Shown here piece by piece: positions 23,785-34,215 of a stretch of DNA of 64,000 nucleotides; the first letter of the stretch is position 1; each line of letters starts with the position of its first letter. The notes below the pieces were generated by a model, which saw nothing but the letters and a program-made list of their open reading frames with translations, ran no database searches and had not been told where the DNA came from. This stretch comes from Tetmemena sp. SeJ-2015 (lineage: Eukaryota; Ciliophora; Spirotrichea; Sporadotrichida; Oxytrichidae): the NCBI GenBank assembly GCA_027382625.1, contig JAJKFJ010021997.1, forward strand, positions 29,776 through 93,775, written 5' to 3'. The translations under genes and the position numbers were made by a program.

Positions 23785-24303
23785 TTTCAGAATATCCAAA
23801 AATAAAAAATCAAATAATTCTCTCTTATTTTATGTGAATATAGTATGTTAATAGGTGTGTAGTCTTGAATAGTTTAGTTTATGCGATGATAGTGCACTAC
23901 TACAATGGCAGACTTTTGATAAATAATAAAATTTAAATATTTTTAGGTCGTTGGAAATCGCAAATTAAACAACTACCCACAATCTTTTTAAAATAGTTCC
24001 ACCTCTGTGTCTCCAATCACTGCCCTCTCTCAATATATTTAATTTATAGTCAACTGCCACAAAAAAATAAAGGGAAAAAAATTCTAAGATGATTTAAAAC
24101 TAAAATTTATTTGATCTATAGGAAAAACTATAATCAGAAACAGAGATAAAAATTCAAACTTAAAAATTTATATTCCAATTTAATAGGAGCTTAAGATAAA
24201 GTAACTATAATGCTTCGAAACTAAAGATTACATTTTGTGATGGATTAGGGAAGAATAATTATTAATACTGATTAATTTACTTGATAACTAGCTGCAGAAC
24301 TAA
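23785..24303. promoter_or_regulatory. Divergent intergenic region
   Basis: 519 bp of AT-rich DNA separate the divergent starts of the cyclin gene (-) and the PRPF39-like gene (+). Both promoters are expected here by position, but I recognise no specific motif and no coding potential. Confidence 0.35.
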
Positions 24304-26749
24304 ATGTCCGCTCAAAACAACTCCGCTCTATTGCTCTCAACCTCTCAGGTGCCACTCTCAACTCAGCTCCAGCAGTAACATCAGCAGCAGATCAATTAGC
24401 TGCTGAAGCAGTCCTACCACTTTGAACAAGTAAGCTATACCTATAAAAAATGCCTGAAACTAAAGCCCTTTCCTCTTGAATTAGATTTCAAGCATGTCTC
24501 TCATTCTCCCTTTGATTCTTAGTCTCTTAAATCTTTACTATAGAGTGGTGACATAGAGAACCAAGACTACTTAAACATAGTGAAGGAGGTTTGCGATAAG
24601 GACCCTCTCAACTACATCTATGTTCAGAAATTTGCCTCAATTCTAGGAAGCCAAGGAAAGATCACTGAGGCTCAGGAATAGTAAGTAAAAGCAATTTGAT
24701 CGATTGATATTCCAACGTGAATCGCTAATCTTAAATTTTTCTAGGTATGAGAAAAGTCTCCGATACAACTCTGCTCAAGTTGAGCTCTGGAAGAGATTTG
24801 CTGACTTCGCAATTGAACATCACTATCTCAATGCACAAGATGAGGATAAGTGCAAGTAGATACTAGAGAGAGCAATTGATAATGCAGGTCAGCATATGAA
24901 AGGCGCTGAGATATGGACCAAGTATATTGACTTTGAGATTACCTAAAACCACTTGGGATTCGTTAATCTTCTTTGCTACCTCAGTGTTAGAACTCCCCTT
25001 ATCAACCATGAGGAAATTGAAAGAAAGTAAGTCTAGCTCTTTTGAAATTGGAATTTGAGAATGGTGAATTAATTATCGTTATAGATACTTAGATATTCTA
25101 GATTCTCTCTTCGATTAGATAATTGAGGACATTCAGCGTCAAGACTTTTCAGTACCTGATAAGTACAAATTGAAGCAAGATGAACTCGGTAAGAATGTCT
25201 AAACCAACTCTTCAATTCTCCTTCTCCATTTAACTTCACAGATTTCTCGCAGATTTAGCAACAATTACTCTATTTAAACTTACTCAAACCCTCAATTCAA
25301 TACCCATCCCCCACTCTCAGTTAAAAATGGCTAACACTTGAAAATAGTAGCAACTAAGACAGTGAAATGATCCTCTCCTAATTAAAAAGCCACCACTTTC
25401 AGTATTGAAGATGATTGATCATCAACCAGGCCAATCTCTTACAAAAGCTTAAGAGTAAAAATAATTGTTATCTGAGCTTATTAGCTCTCCTTAGTTTTCT
25501 CTGGCATTTAGGATTTTTCTCTCTCTCTTTCTTTGTTTTTCCTCATTTCTTTTCTCAATGATTTGACTTTACACCTTTTATAGTGAAACTGATGTTCGAA
25601 GAGTGCAAGGGAGACAAATTTGAGTTCCTAACCAAAGTTAAGCAAATGGCGAATGAGACTCGCCAGAGAGTTGAGACTAGACTTGTATTCGAAGATCGCA
25701 TCATGGATATCTGGCAAAATTCTAGAACTCTCGAAGAGGAGAAGGAAGTGTGGATCGACTACATCAAGTTTGAGATTTCTTAGGGCATGCTCAAGAGAGC
25801 TAAGCTACTTTATGAGAGAGGACTCATTTCTCTTGACAAGGATCGCCATTTCTGGATATCTTACATCCAATTCCTTGAGAAAAATGTCAAAGATCCTCAA
25901 CTGGCAAGGGCTAAATTTGAGAATCGCATCAAGAATGCAGATAGATTTGAAGCTATCGACTTCATGATTGAAAATGCGCTCTTTGAAGAGGAGCAGCAGT
26001 AGATCTAGAAGGCAAGAAGAATTTATGAGAATTTACAAAACGAGATTGCCCCTGACTATATCAAGTCTCAGCTAGCATTCATCAACTTTGAGAAGAGACA
26101 GAATAACGTTGAGAAAGTAAAGGAGCTCTACTATAGAGCCTACTCTTAATCCCTTCAAAGAGGAGAAGTTGAAATTGTGGCATTTGTAGTGATCTAGTAT
26201 GCCCGATTCCTCGCTTTTAAGTGTCAAGATTACAACAGAGCAGTTGAGATTCTTAACTAAGCCTTGACTAAGACTAAGGGCTCAAAGCTTCTGTATCTCT
26301 CCTATGTGAATTTCTTGAAGCATCTTCCTCTGACTCCTGAACTACCAGATGTTTTTCAAAGAGTGATTTCTATCTTTGAGAAGGCTCTGGATGGAGAGCA
26401 AAGTGGCCTTACTCATGATGAGAGAGCTGAGCTTGCTAGATTCTATATCGAATACCTAAATGAGAACGCTACTAGTGTATCTCAAGTAAGGAACGTTGAG
26501 TAAACCTTGAAGGAGAGAGGCTTACTCTATTGCTCAAGAAAGGGATAGTAGGAATAAGGATTGAACGAGCAATCGAATGGAAATGGTGCAAGTGTACAAA
26601 AAATGACTGGAGACTAGCATTTGAGCAACTAAGCTGAATAAAGTGATAATGTGTCATTAGGAAAGAGAGTGCAACCTGAAAATGGACACAACTCTCATCA
26701 ATCCTATGGAGCTGAAGGAGACTCAGGAGAGAAAAGATCAAAGATTTGA
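24304..26749 (+). CDS. PRPF39: PRPF39-like U1 snRNP HAT-repeat protein
   Basis: Prp39 is a U1 snRNP-associated scaffold of half-a-TPR (HAT) repeats acting in 5' splice-site recognition in the nucleus. The ATG at 24304 starts a Gln-rich leader. HAT-like units follow, such as VELWKRFADFAIEHHYLN, EIWTKYIDFEI, VWIDYIKFEIS, RHFWISYIQFLEKN and LLYLSYVNFLKHLP, the series and spacing typical of PRPF39. The acidic, Ser-rich C-terminus ends at TGA 26749. Exons appear to be 24304-24429, 24544-24680, 24745-25026, 25085-25188 and 25584-26749, joined by GT-AG introns. The fourth intron, 25189-25583, is about 395 nt, much longer than the others. Unlike its neighbours, this gene shows no clear pointer-flanked IES. 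Another HAT protein such as CRNKL1 is possible but fits less well. Confidence 0.8.
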
Positions 26750-26894
26750 AGATGGGGAGTGACTCAATAAAAGGAAAAAGGACTCTAAATAACTTAGAAT
26801 GACTTGACAATTAAGATTGAAAAAATTTTAACTTTAATAAAACCTAAAATGCAAATCTTCTTCTTCTACTTCAATTTAGAACTTGTCTTTTTAT

Positions 26895-28062
26895 TCATTT
26901 TAGAGTACTGAACTGATGAATGGTCTCTCTGGTAGAGTTTCTAAAATAATCGTGAATGGTTTTGATGGGAGTAGATATTCCATGAGTAGGTCCTCTCCAA
27001 ATTGGCCCTTTGACTCCTTTCTTAAATTAGATAGGGTCTTGCTCTGGGTCTTCAATATAAGGCCAGTTTGAACCTATCGTCCTATTATATCCTCCTTTGG
27101 GCAAAGTAGGTCGACGGAAGGGTCCATAGGATGGGGGTCTTGGCATTTCCCTTTGCTTTGGAGGAAACTCAACATCGCTTCCAAATGTAAGCTTATAAAA
27201 AAGCCATCCTAGATTCTTATAATTGAAGCTTGGGGTTATAAAAAGTTCCCCTTTGGCGAACAGTAGAAGTATAGGGTCTATCTGGGTGGATTATTTTGGT
27301 GCTTCTATCAATATAGTCATGCCTCTTATCATTTTCGTAGTGCTCATATTGATCCTCCGTATAAGGAACTCTCTTTTAGAAAAGTTCGTAAGTGCTGCGA
27401 GTAAGGAAGTTCTTGCGCTATTCAGGTTCTGGTCGAGGTGGAGGGCCGTTATGATGGTGCTCGAATTCTGCCTTCCTAACCTTCTTGTTGCAGCCACTTG
27501 GTCTAAAGACTGCACTCATTGAATTAGGCCTGTAAAAATTATAACAATGATAGAATGCTTATTTAAAATTTAAATGTTCTTTCTATCATCCTTTCTTAGA
27601 ATATATTGCCCTGGGTCCACAAACACATCCCAATCGCATTAGACTTTAGCTTCTCGAAAGTATCCATAGTGCCTCTACTGGGATTATTCAGCACCTGCTT
27701 AATCTTTCCACACTCTTGCTTTTCCTTTCCTATAGAGAGACTTAAATTAACTGCCATCATAATTTCATTAGGAAGAGAATAAGTGATAAGAAGAAGGAAT
27801 TCATAACTTACTTGGCTTGTCATAATAGGTGCTTGGGTCGCCCACAGTTAAAGGTAGAGGATATGAGAAGAAACCAAATCTAGACCTGATAACAAAGAAT
27901 TAGAAGAGCTAAAATAATAATCTGCATAAATATAGGATATTTATTTTTATAATAGCTTGAATACATGATCTTTACTTACTTTTAGCCCTTAGTTTCCATT
28001 TCTTGGGCAAACTACTATCTATTCTTAGTCTGCCGCATTTGCTGTTAATGGAGATCCATCAT
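26895..28062 (-). CDS. Basic Pro/Tyr-rich protein, possibly CFAP96-like
   Basis: The ATG at 28062 starts MMDLHQQQMRQTKNRQQ. An intron (GTAAGT...TATCAG) leads to SRFGFFSYPLPLTVGDPSTY, and a second (GTAAGT...CTATAG) leads to KEKQECGKIKQVLNNPSRGT. The C-terminal half includes RPSGCNKKVRKAEF, NWPYIEDPEQDP and GPTHGISTPIKTIHDYFR before TGA at 26895-26897. The 'FG.FS....TVGD' opening and the '.YIEDP....' plus 'P....TP...' ending resemble the ciliary family CFAP96 (C4orf47). That is my recollection of the family, not a search result. One IES (27189-27231) is clear, and the junction around 27545-27620 is unresolved. A ciliary role is inference. Confidence 0.5.
27189..27231. other. IES, pointer AAGCTT
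   Basis: AAGCTT lies at 27189-27194 and 27226-27231. Removing 37 bp joins RGTFYNPKL to TFGSDVEFPPKQREMP in frame. The unexcised frame becomes hydrophobic and then stops. Confidence 0.85.
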
Positions 28063-28394
28063 TTTTATTTTATTTTCTTCTTTATAAAGTAAACTTGAAT
28101 ATATTAGCTCACCCGCACTACTTCATAAATAAGTAGTTAAAATAATTAGAGCGTTATATTAGCACCAATATATATAGTCTACTAAGTTGTTGTTGTCTAC
28201 TAAATTTACATAGGATTTTCTTATCCATTCGTACACGTACTAATCTATTTTTCAAGGTCGTTCTATTAGCATAGAGAATGGAGGTATGTCTATGACATTT
28301 TAGGCTTTCATTTGTAGGAGAGGCTTTCTTCATTATTAAAACATTTATTAATCTCAAGTACTTTCAATTCCGAATTTGTCACTTTTCACTTGCC
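28063..28394. other. AT-rich spacer
   Basis: This is an intergenic stretch between the CFAP96-like gene start and the stop of the VTT gene. No gene is supported. Confidence 0.45.
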
Positions 28395-29511
28395 TCATCT
28401 TACGAACTTCGATTTCGGATGCTCATGATTATCAGGAGAGCTGTTCTTATTAGCAGCCTCAGGTGACATGCTGATCATGCTCTGCATCATTGATATACTG
28501 TTGCCGAGAGTTCCCCTCCCTACATTCTGTGCCTAGTCAGTTTGAATCAGTTTATTTAGCTCCTCCTTCGAGAAAGTTATCATCATTAAAATATAAAACG
28601 AGATAAATTTTTAGCTCACTAATCATGAGAATTTAATAACTCTAGAGTGAACTTTAAATTGATCAGAGATGTTAGAACAATCACCATGACAATTCCAATA
28701 GTGAGGAGAACAGGCTACCACGGACCCAGTCCATACTTTCCGTCTATCACATCTTGAATTGAGTCCAGCTGCATTCCAATGTAGACATAGATGCAAGTGT
28801 TGGGGAACATGCCAGCACAACTGCCAGTGATGAAATCCTTCATCCTGAGAGATGTGACTGCCATTATGTAGGGGAAGACGTTGTGCGGCATGATGGGTGT
28901 CATGCGCATCAGCACCACCATTTTGAAGCCGTTGTGCTTTAGTCCTAAATCAATCGCACGGAACAGCTTAATCCTCCTAGTCAAGTGCTTTCTAATCCAA
29001 TTACGAATGAAGAAACGGCCAAGAACGAAGCCAATCCAAAATGTAAAGATCCTTATAATTCAGATATATATGTTGGATGAATAACACCTCCAAGGACGCT
29101 GCTTCCGATTATGATAACAACTGATAGGATGAAGCCCACTGTAGGTCCTTTGAATTTCGTGAAGATGAGTGCCCCTCCAAGTACGAGGAAAGTTGTGGGT
29201 AGAAAGAAGACAGTCATGAACACAAATATGAAAATGAAGAGTGCAGTTCCCTGATAGAAGTGAGTCTCAAACCAGAAGAAGAAAGGCTCAATCATTAGGA
29301 ACATATCATCCCAGTATACGTAGAAGAAAACTAGCAGCCCAACCTTTAAGAGATATTAAAATGAGTTAAACAAATTGTAATAAGTTGACTTACAAGCAGT
29401 AGAAAGAGAAAGATAAGTACTAGGATTGAAGGTGTAGTTGCACCCGTTGAAAGCCGGTGACTTTTTAATTTCCTCGATGCGAGTTGTGAAGGTGTTTTTT
29501 CTTCGAAGCAT
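28395..29511 (-). CDS. VTT-domain (TVP38/TMEM41-type) membrane protein
   Basis: Polytopic membrane protein of the DedA/VTT family, whose eukaryotic members act in the ER/Golgi and include phospholipid scramblases. The ATG at 29511 gives MLRRKNTFTTRIEEIKK, then a first hydrophobic helix (PSILVLIFLFLLLVGLLVFF). Further membrane segments include FIFVFMTVFFLPTTFLVLGG and VGFILSVVIIIGSSVLG. The family core follows: FWIGFVLGRFFIRNWI, RMTPIMPHNVFPYIMAVT and DFITGSCAGMFPNTC. The cytosolic tail ends at TGA 28395-28397. An intron (about 29342-29391) and an ACAT-pointer IES (29041-29073) interrupt it. One extra G in a GGG near 29449 shifts frame and looks like an assembly error. An earlier in-frame ATG at 29556 is possible. 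The exact subfamily is uncertain. Confidence 0.85.
29041..29073. other. Short IES in VTT gene, pointer ATGT
   Basis: ATGT lies at 29041-29044 and 29070-29073. Removing 29 bp joins GSSVLGGVIHPT to FWIGFVLGRFF in frame, restoring the VTT core. No GT-AG solution keeps frame. Confidence 0.8.
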
Positions 29512-29556
29512 TGAAAATTATACGGCGTCGAAATAAGTGGAATTAATTAGATTCAT

Positions 29557-30085
29557 TCAACAGATTTAAATAATGTCGAAACTCTTGTGCGCGATATTAT
29601 TTGGAACTTAAGAAAGCCTTCCTCCTTATTCCATGTCCATCTGATAATAATTTCCGCCTCCCTCCGCATTGTTTTATTGATTGTTGAATCTAGATCCGAA
29701 GCCTCCTCCCTTGCTGAAGGGAAATACTTGATGAAGATTTATTTTAAATAAAAACACTAAAATAAAATTCTGATGACTCTTGTACATTTGATTTTAAGCT
29801 CGGCCCTTTGGTCCCCTGCCCTGAAGTGGTCTGATTGGAAAATCATCTCCAAAAGATTCCAAACTCAGTTCATCTGAATCGATTCGTTAGGGCGCAGGTC
29901 CTCCTCTCGAGTTTTCTAAAAGCAAAAGATAAGATTGTGAACTATGGATCATAGTCTTATTTTAAATCTAAATGTTCTCACCGTTCTTGTCCAGATAATT
30001 GAAAAAATAGTAATTTTTTATTTAATTTGTCTTTGAGTTGAATCTCCTTCGACTTTCCCTTAGGCCAGAAGCCACCATCCTTCAT
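29557..30085 (-). CDS. Small Gly/Arg-rich protein
   Basis: I do not recognise a family. The ATG at 30085 gives MKDGGFWPKGKSKEIQLKDK. After an IES and a GT-AG intron (about 29921-29982) come ENSRGGPAPQRIDSDELSL and FPFSKGGGFGSRFNNQQ, and the frame ends at TGA 29557-29559. The product is about 130 residues, with alternating acidic and RG/GG-rich patches, suggesting a disordered RNA- or ribosome-associated protein (inference). Excision of both IESs is needed for a continuous frame, which is good evidence that the gene is real. Its stop lies one base from a possible upstream ATG (29556) of the VTT gene, so the two may share a compact locus. Confidence 0.65.
29729..29775. other. IES, pointer TGATG
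   Basis: TGATG lies at 29729-29733 and 29771-29775, 42 bp apart. Excision joins MYKSHQ to VFPFSKGGGFGSR. Confidence 0.75.
29987..30031. other. IES, pointer TTGTC
   Basis: TTGTC lies at 29987-29991 and 30027-30031, 40 bp apart. Excision joins EIQLKD to KNE at the exon end, directly before the intron. The unexcised frame stops at TGA. Confidence 0.8.
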
Positions 30086-30634
30086 TATTGCGATTTGGGA
30101 TGTTAATAATAATCTTACTAATCTTTAATTATTATAGTGCTCATTTATCAGGCTCTAAACGATTTTTAATTATACGATTGAAATATTGTCAGCGATTTGT
30201 ATTTTATATGTACTGAGATCTTATACTTATTTTTAAGCTCATCTTTACTTTATGAGAAAGTAAAATAAAATATTTTGAATGTATATTCTTAATTATATTT
30301 CAATTAGATTGTGTTTATAATTAAATTCTTAGCTAATGATAGACTAAATTACTCTCCCTACATCATTTATTAAAAACAGAATATTCTAATTTCTTTTCCT
30401 CAGACAGAGCAAACATTTTTTCCTAGTTTTCTTTATCATAGGCACAAAATTTAAATGGACTTAAATATATTTATGAGATAGATTGAAGAAAACATTATCA
30501 AAATGAGAAGTATATTTTACTAATTGCTTTTTAATCATGAATACAGGTAAAGATTAATCTTTATAAGAGAGCTTTCAAGAAATCATAAATAATCCTTAAT
30601 CAGCTTTTATAATTCCCAAGAACAAGAAGAAATT
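30086..30634. other. AT-rich spacer
   Basis: 549 bp, very AT-rich, upstream of the small Gly/Arg-rich gene and downstream of the coiled-coil gene. No supported coding or RNA gene. Confidence 0.45.
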
Positions 30635-31913
30635 TCATTTATTTAGCTTTGCCCTATTTTCCATATCCTTGAGCATAATAGCACTCTATATTAAATAATT
30701 AGCACCACTTGTTATCTTACGCTGATGCTGGATATCTTCTTGGACACTAGCTCATTCTCTTTGTTTACTGACTTCTCCTCAGCTCTTAAATCCTTCCACT
30801 CCAGTACAGCGACTCAATCGCATTTGGGAAGTTAGCCACTCTATAGAGAAAATATATTCAATAGGAATAGCAAAAGAATTATGGTTTTTACAGTTGCTAG
30901 AAATCTTCAACAGTGTATTCTTGGATGGTTTTAATTTTGTAGTCGTCTCCTTGCCCAGAGAGATAGATTTTCCTCTTCTTTTGGGTTTCAAAATCCTCAA
31001 TTAGAGAGTCAATAGCTGGCAAGCGTCTTATATCATCAACCATGCTGGTCATTATCTAGTTTTGAAAACGCAGCTCGTCTTCTATTCGCTCGTTCTTAGA
31101 TTCAAACTCCATTATCTTGTGCTCGAAGTCTCTTATCTATAGAAATTTAGTAAACTCGGATTGAAAGAGAGAGAGTGAGAGAAAGTAAATAAAGTTTATA
31201 GGTGACAATTATTATTGAGGTGTAGAATATATTCCCTACCTCATTTTGAATTAGCTTTTTCATTTGAATATCCTGTGCTTTATTACTCTGGGAAGTCTTT
31301 GCATTAGAAGCTCCTGAGGTTGTGGAGCTGGTAGAGACGCTTTGAGAATTAGGATTAAGTGCACTACCCTTTGAGGGTTGCAGCTGATACTTCACTTGCC
31401 TAAATGAATTCTAAAGCAATAGAGTCTCTTCCTCAACTTTCTATAAGCATGAAATTAATACTTCTGAGTATTTATCAAAGCCAACAAGGATAGTCCTTAC
31501 TTTTATGTTGCCTCCAAAGACTTCTAGATATTCTTTGACTAAAGCAAGATCTCGCTCGTCAATCATCATAGTCTTGAGAGTCAGTTTCTCATCCTTAGTT
31601 AAATTCCTCCTTGCTGTGTTTAAACCACTCATGCTACTTAAAATAAAAATACTTTCAGGGGTCTTGCCATTAGATGGTTGTTGCTTCCATGTGAGAGTGG
31701 AACTCTTGGAGTTGGGGAGACTGACGTTAGGTACCATTACCAGCTGCCCCGTTCCTGAAGTTTGGTTGGTCCTAAAAGTGTTCTACTGCTGCTTGAGTAT
31801 ATCCCTTTGTAGAGTTTTACTACTACTGCTGTTGCTGCTTAAGTTTTTGAGAGAAGCTATTTTAGAACGAAGAGCTTAAGTTGAAAGAACTGTTGTTACT
31901 CATTCCACTCATT
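30635..31913 (-). CDS. Coiled-coil protein with Gln-rich N-terminus
   Basis: The product is unrecognised. The ATG at 31913 gives MSGMSNNSSFNLSSSFQNSF, then a Gln run written with CAG, TAG and TAA. Charged helical segments follow: LTKDEKLTLKTMMIDERDLA, VKEYLEVFGGNIK, RDFEHKIMEFESKNERIEDE and DDIRRLPAIDSLIEDF. GT-AG introns occur near 31441-31500 (GTAAGG...TTATAG), 31140-31235 and 30843-30892, and a last one (GTAAGA...ATATAG) precedes the C-terminal SAIMLKDMENRAKLNK before TGA 30635-30637. The FG-free Ser/Gln head plus coiled-coil body is compatible with a nuclear-pore or cytoskeletal component, but that is only a guess. Confidence 0.6.
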
Positions 31914-32049
31914 TTAGAAATTTATTAAGAGAGTATTCTATTTAAATTTATCCTAACACTAAATTAAATCATAATATCATACTTCTAATCATTTATAGCT
32001 TTTAAATATATATGTAGACAGAGAAGAAATGGATAAGCTAATGTAAAAT

Positions 32050-33840
32050 TACTTACTCTTTGGAACGCGAGATGATGAGTCTTTGAAACAGAGGAGGGTG
32101 GAGTCTTTCAACACGAAATAGCGTTTAACCCACATGTCATAGCGCTTCCCCTGCTTTAACAGCTCTCCTTCAATCGCTATTTCTCCTGGCTTTATGAAAT
32201 GAGCATCGTGTCCTGGACCTGAGGTGTCCCCATATATTTGAACAGCCATTCTATATGTTGAAGTGCCACTCGCTCCTCCGAAACATCCCACAGAGCCAGT
32301 TCTCTGTGATCTGTTGAACTGTTAAGGATTGCTTCTGATGCCTTTGACTGATCCACCATTCATGGTTGAGGTGGAGGAATCTCCGTTCAGTTAATGTGCC
32401 AGCTTTGAGGATCCTCCAGTTTCTGCCAAGTAGCCTAGATCAGGGTAGTACTCTTGGAACCCTCTCTCATTTACTACACCTATCAAATGATGACAATAAC
32501 TTTTATTTAGAGTCCAGAGCTATGGCTTGACTACTTCCTTAAGGATAGTTCTGATGTCTGGGTTTTTGTCCAACCACGATCAATTTGCTAAGACAAAAGA
32601 AAAGCAATTTAAATATAAGTTTTTCACAATCTGAACTGTTCAAAGTTAAGTGTACCGTTTGTATTATTCCCCTCCATCATATTATCAATTATAGCCTTCA
32701 TCTGCGTTGGCTGCACTTGCAAAAGCTTAGTCTCTCCAAGGATAAGTTTTTCATGCGCTTTGGGATTTGGGTTCCTCACAACTACAATTAAACTTATTAT
32801 GGTTTGTCCTCACTCCTTTTTAATTACTTACTCTAGTAAAATATATAGCATCTATTAAATCAAATTAAATTACTTTTTGGAAGTAGTTGAAGTTTCTTGG
32901 GTTGGCTTCCTTCGACTTCTTATCATTTTTGGTGCCTTGCTTCTAGCTTGACACTATCAAGCAACCTGGTGGTAGATTATAGACCATGGTAATCATTTCT
33001 TCCTTGGTGAGTTCCTTTTTTGCCTTTTGTCCCATACCAGGCTTTTGACCCAAGTTAAACATGTCGAAAATGAATTTGTCCTGTTCGTCAGCAGGGGCAC
33101 GACACAATTAGTCTACAAATAGCATAAGGAGAAAAGTTTTCAAATCAAATGTTTAGTGCGACTGAATTATTGAGAGTCTCTCTTGAAGATGGAGAAGACA
33201 TTTTATTGTAGTGTCATTTTTTGTGGTAAAAAAGCGATGACTATATATATATCACCACCTGTCAGTTGCTAATGACTTACAAAAGGAGTAAATGTATTCG
33301 TCGAACTCTATAAACTCTCTTCCTCCCACTCGCTAAAACTTCTGCCACAGTCTTTATCCCCAGAGGCCCTACATATTACAATCAGTTTTCGCTTATCTCA
33401 TCATCGATGACTTCGCTCATTAGAGTATTTCTTCGTTTATTCAAAAATATGATAATATAATTCAGGATTACAAAGAGTTCTTCGTTTTCTTACGGGTAGT
33501 TGGCAAAAATGATGAAACGATTCTTTGTCCACTCCTTCTAGCAAATTAATCATTAATTTCATATTTTATATGAGCACGGTCCTTTGTTTGAGACTTAAAT
33601 AGAGCATGAATATCAATTAAATATGAAGAGAAATTAGTATTTTCTTATTGATAATCAACTGCAATTCATTCTTGCTGACTATAAGATTAAGTTAAGCTTT
33701 TATTTTGTTGCTCCTCATAATGCAGTGATCGTTATTGTGAGTTTTGAATTCTTACAGGCCTTGATGACTTCCTTCTTCTGGTAGGAAAGGATATTGGGGA
33801 ACCCTGACTGTAGGTTTAATGTAGGATGCTTGTTTCCCAT
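32050..33840 (-). CDS. EF-hand protein with partial PH domain
   Basis: The ATG at 33840 gives MGNKHPTLNLQSGFPNILSY, an N-myristoylation-type Gly2 followed by a recoverin/calcineurin-B-like start. EF-hand-like helices follow: LEGVDKESFHHFCQLP, GGREFIEFDEYIYSFC and FVDQLCRAPADEQDKFIFDM, then KELTKEEMITMVYNLPP. WLDKNPDIRTILKE resembles the last helix of such calcium sensors. A pleckstrin-homology domain then starts (IEGELLKQGKRYDMWVKRYF, VLKDSTLLCFKDS) but breaks off at about 32050 at a GTAAGT, with no recognisable remainder before the next gene. Role (inference): calcium-regulated membrane adaptor. Several introns or IESs are unresolved, including a 4-bp candidate at 33379-33384. Confidence 0.6.
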
Positions 33841-34215
33841 TAGAGCTTATTTCTCTATTTTATAATTAAACGTAATATGTGCGGAATGTTATTCCCAAAA
33901 AATTAAATTTTAGCAAAGTCAACTTTTTAAAGTAGAATCCTATATTTTTGTTATTCTGGTGATAATAATATTTTGATAAATAGTGCCTAAATAAAATGAT
34001 GTGTTAATACTGCCCAATAATATTAACTCCTAAATTAAACTTCACATTTTCCTAATTCTCAGAATGAGAGACATGATATTCAATGTTATTTTACCTCTGA
34101 AATCTTATTAATTCTTATTTATAAATGTGAATGATGCGATGATGAATTGTTTATGAAGGATGTTATAATTTGCTTAAAATTATAGCGTGATAAAATAATT
34201 AAGGCGAAAAAAGAA
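33841..34215. promoter_or_regulatory. Divergent intergenic region
   Basis: 375 bp of AT-rich DNA lie between the divergent EF-hand/PH gene (-) and CDC73 (+). It is the expected promoter region by position only; no motif is claimed. Confidence 0.35.
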
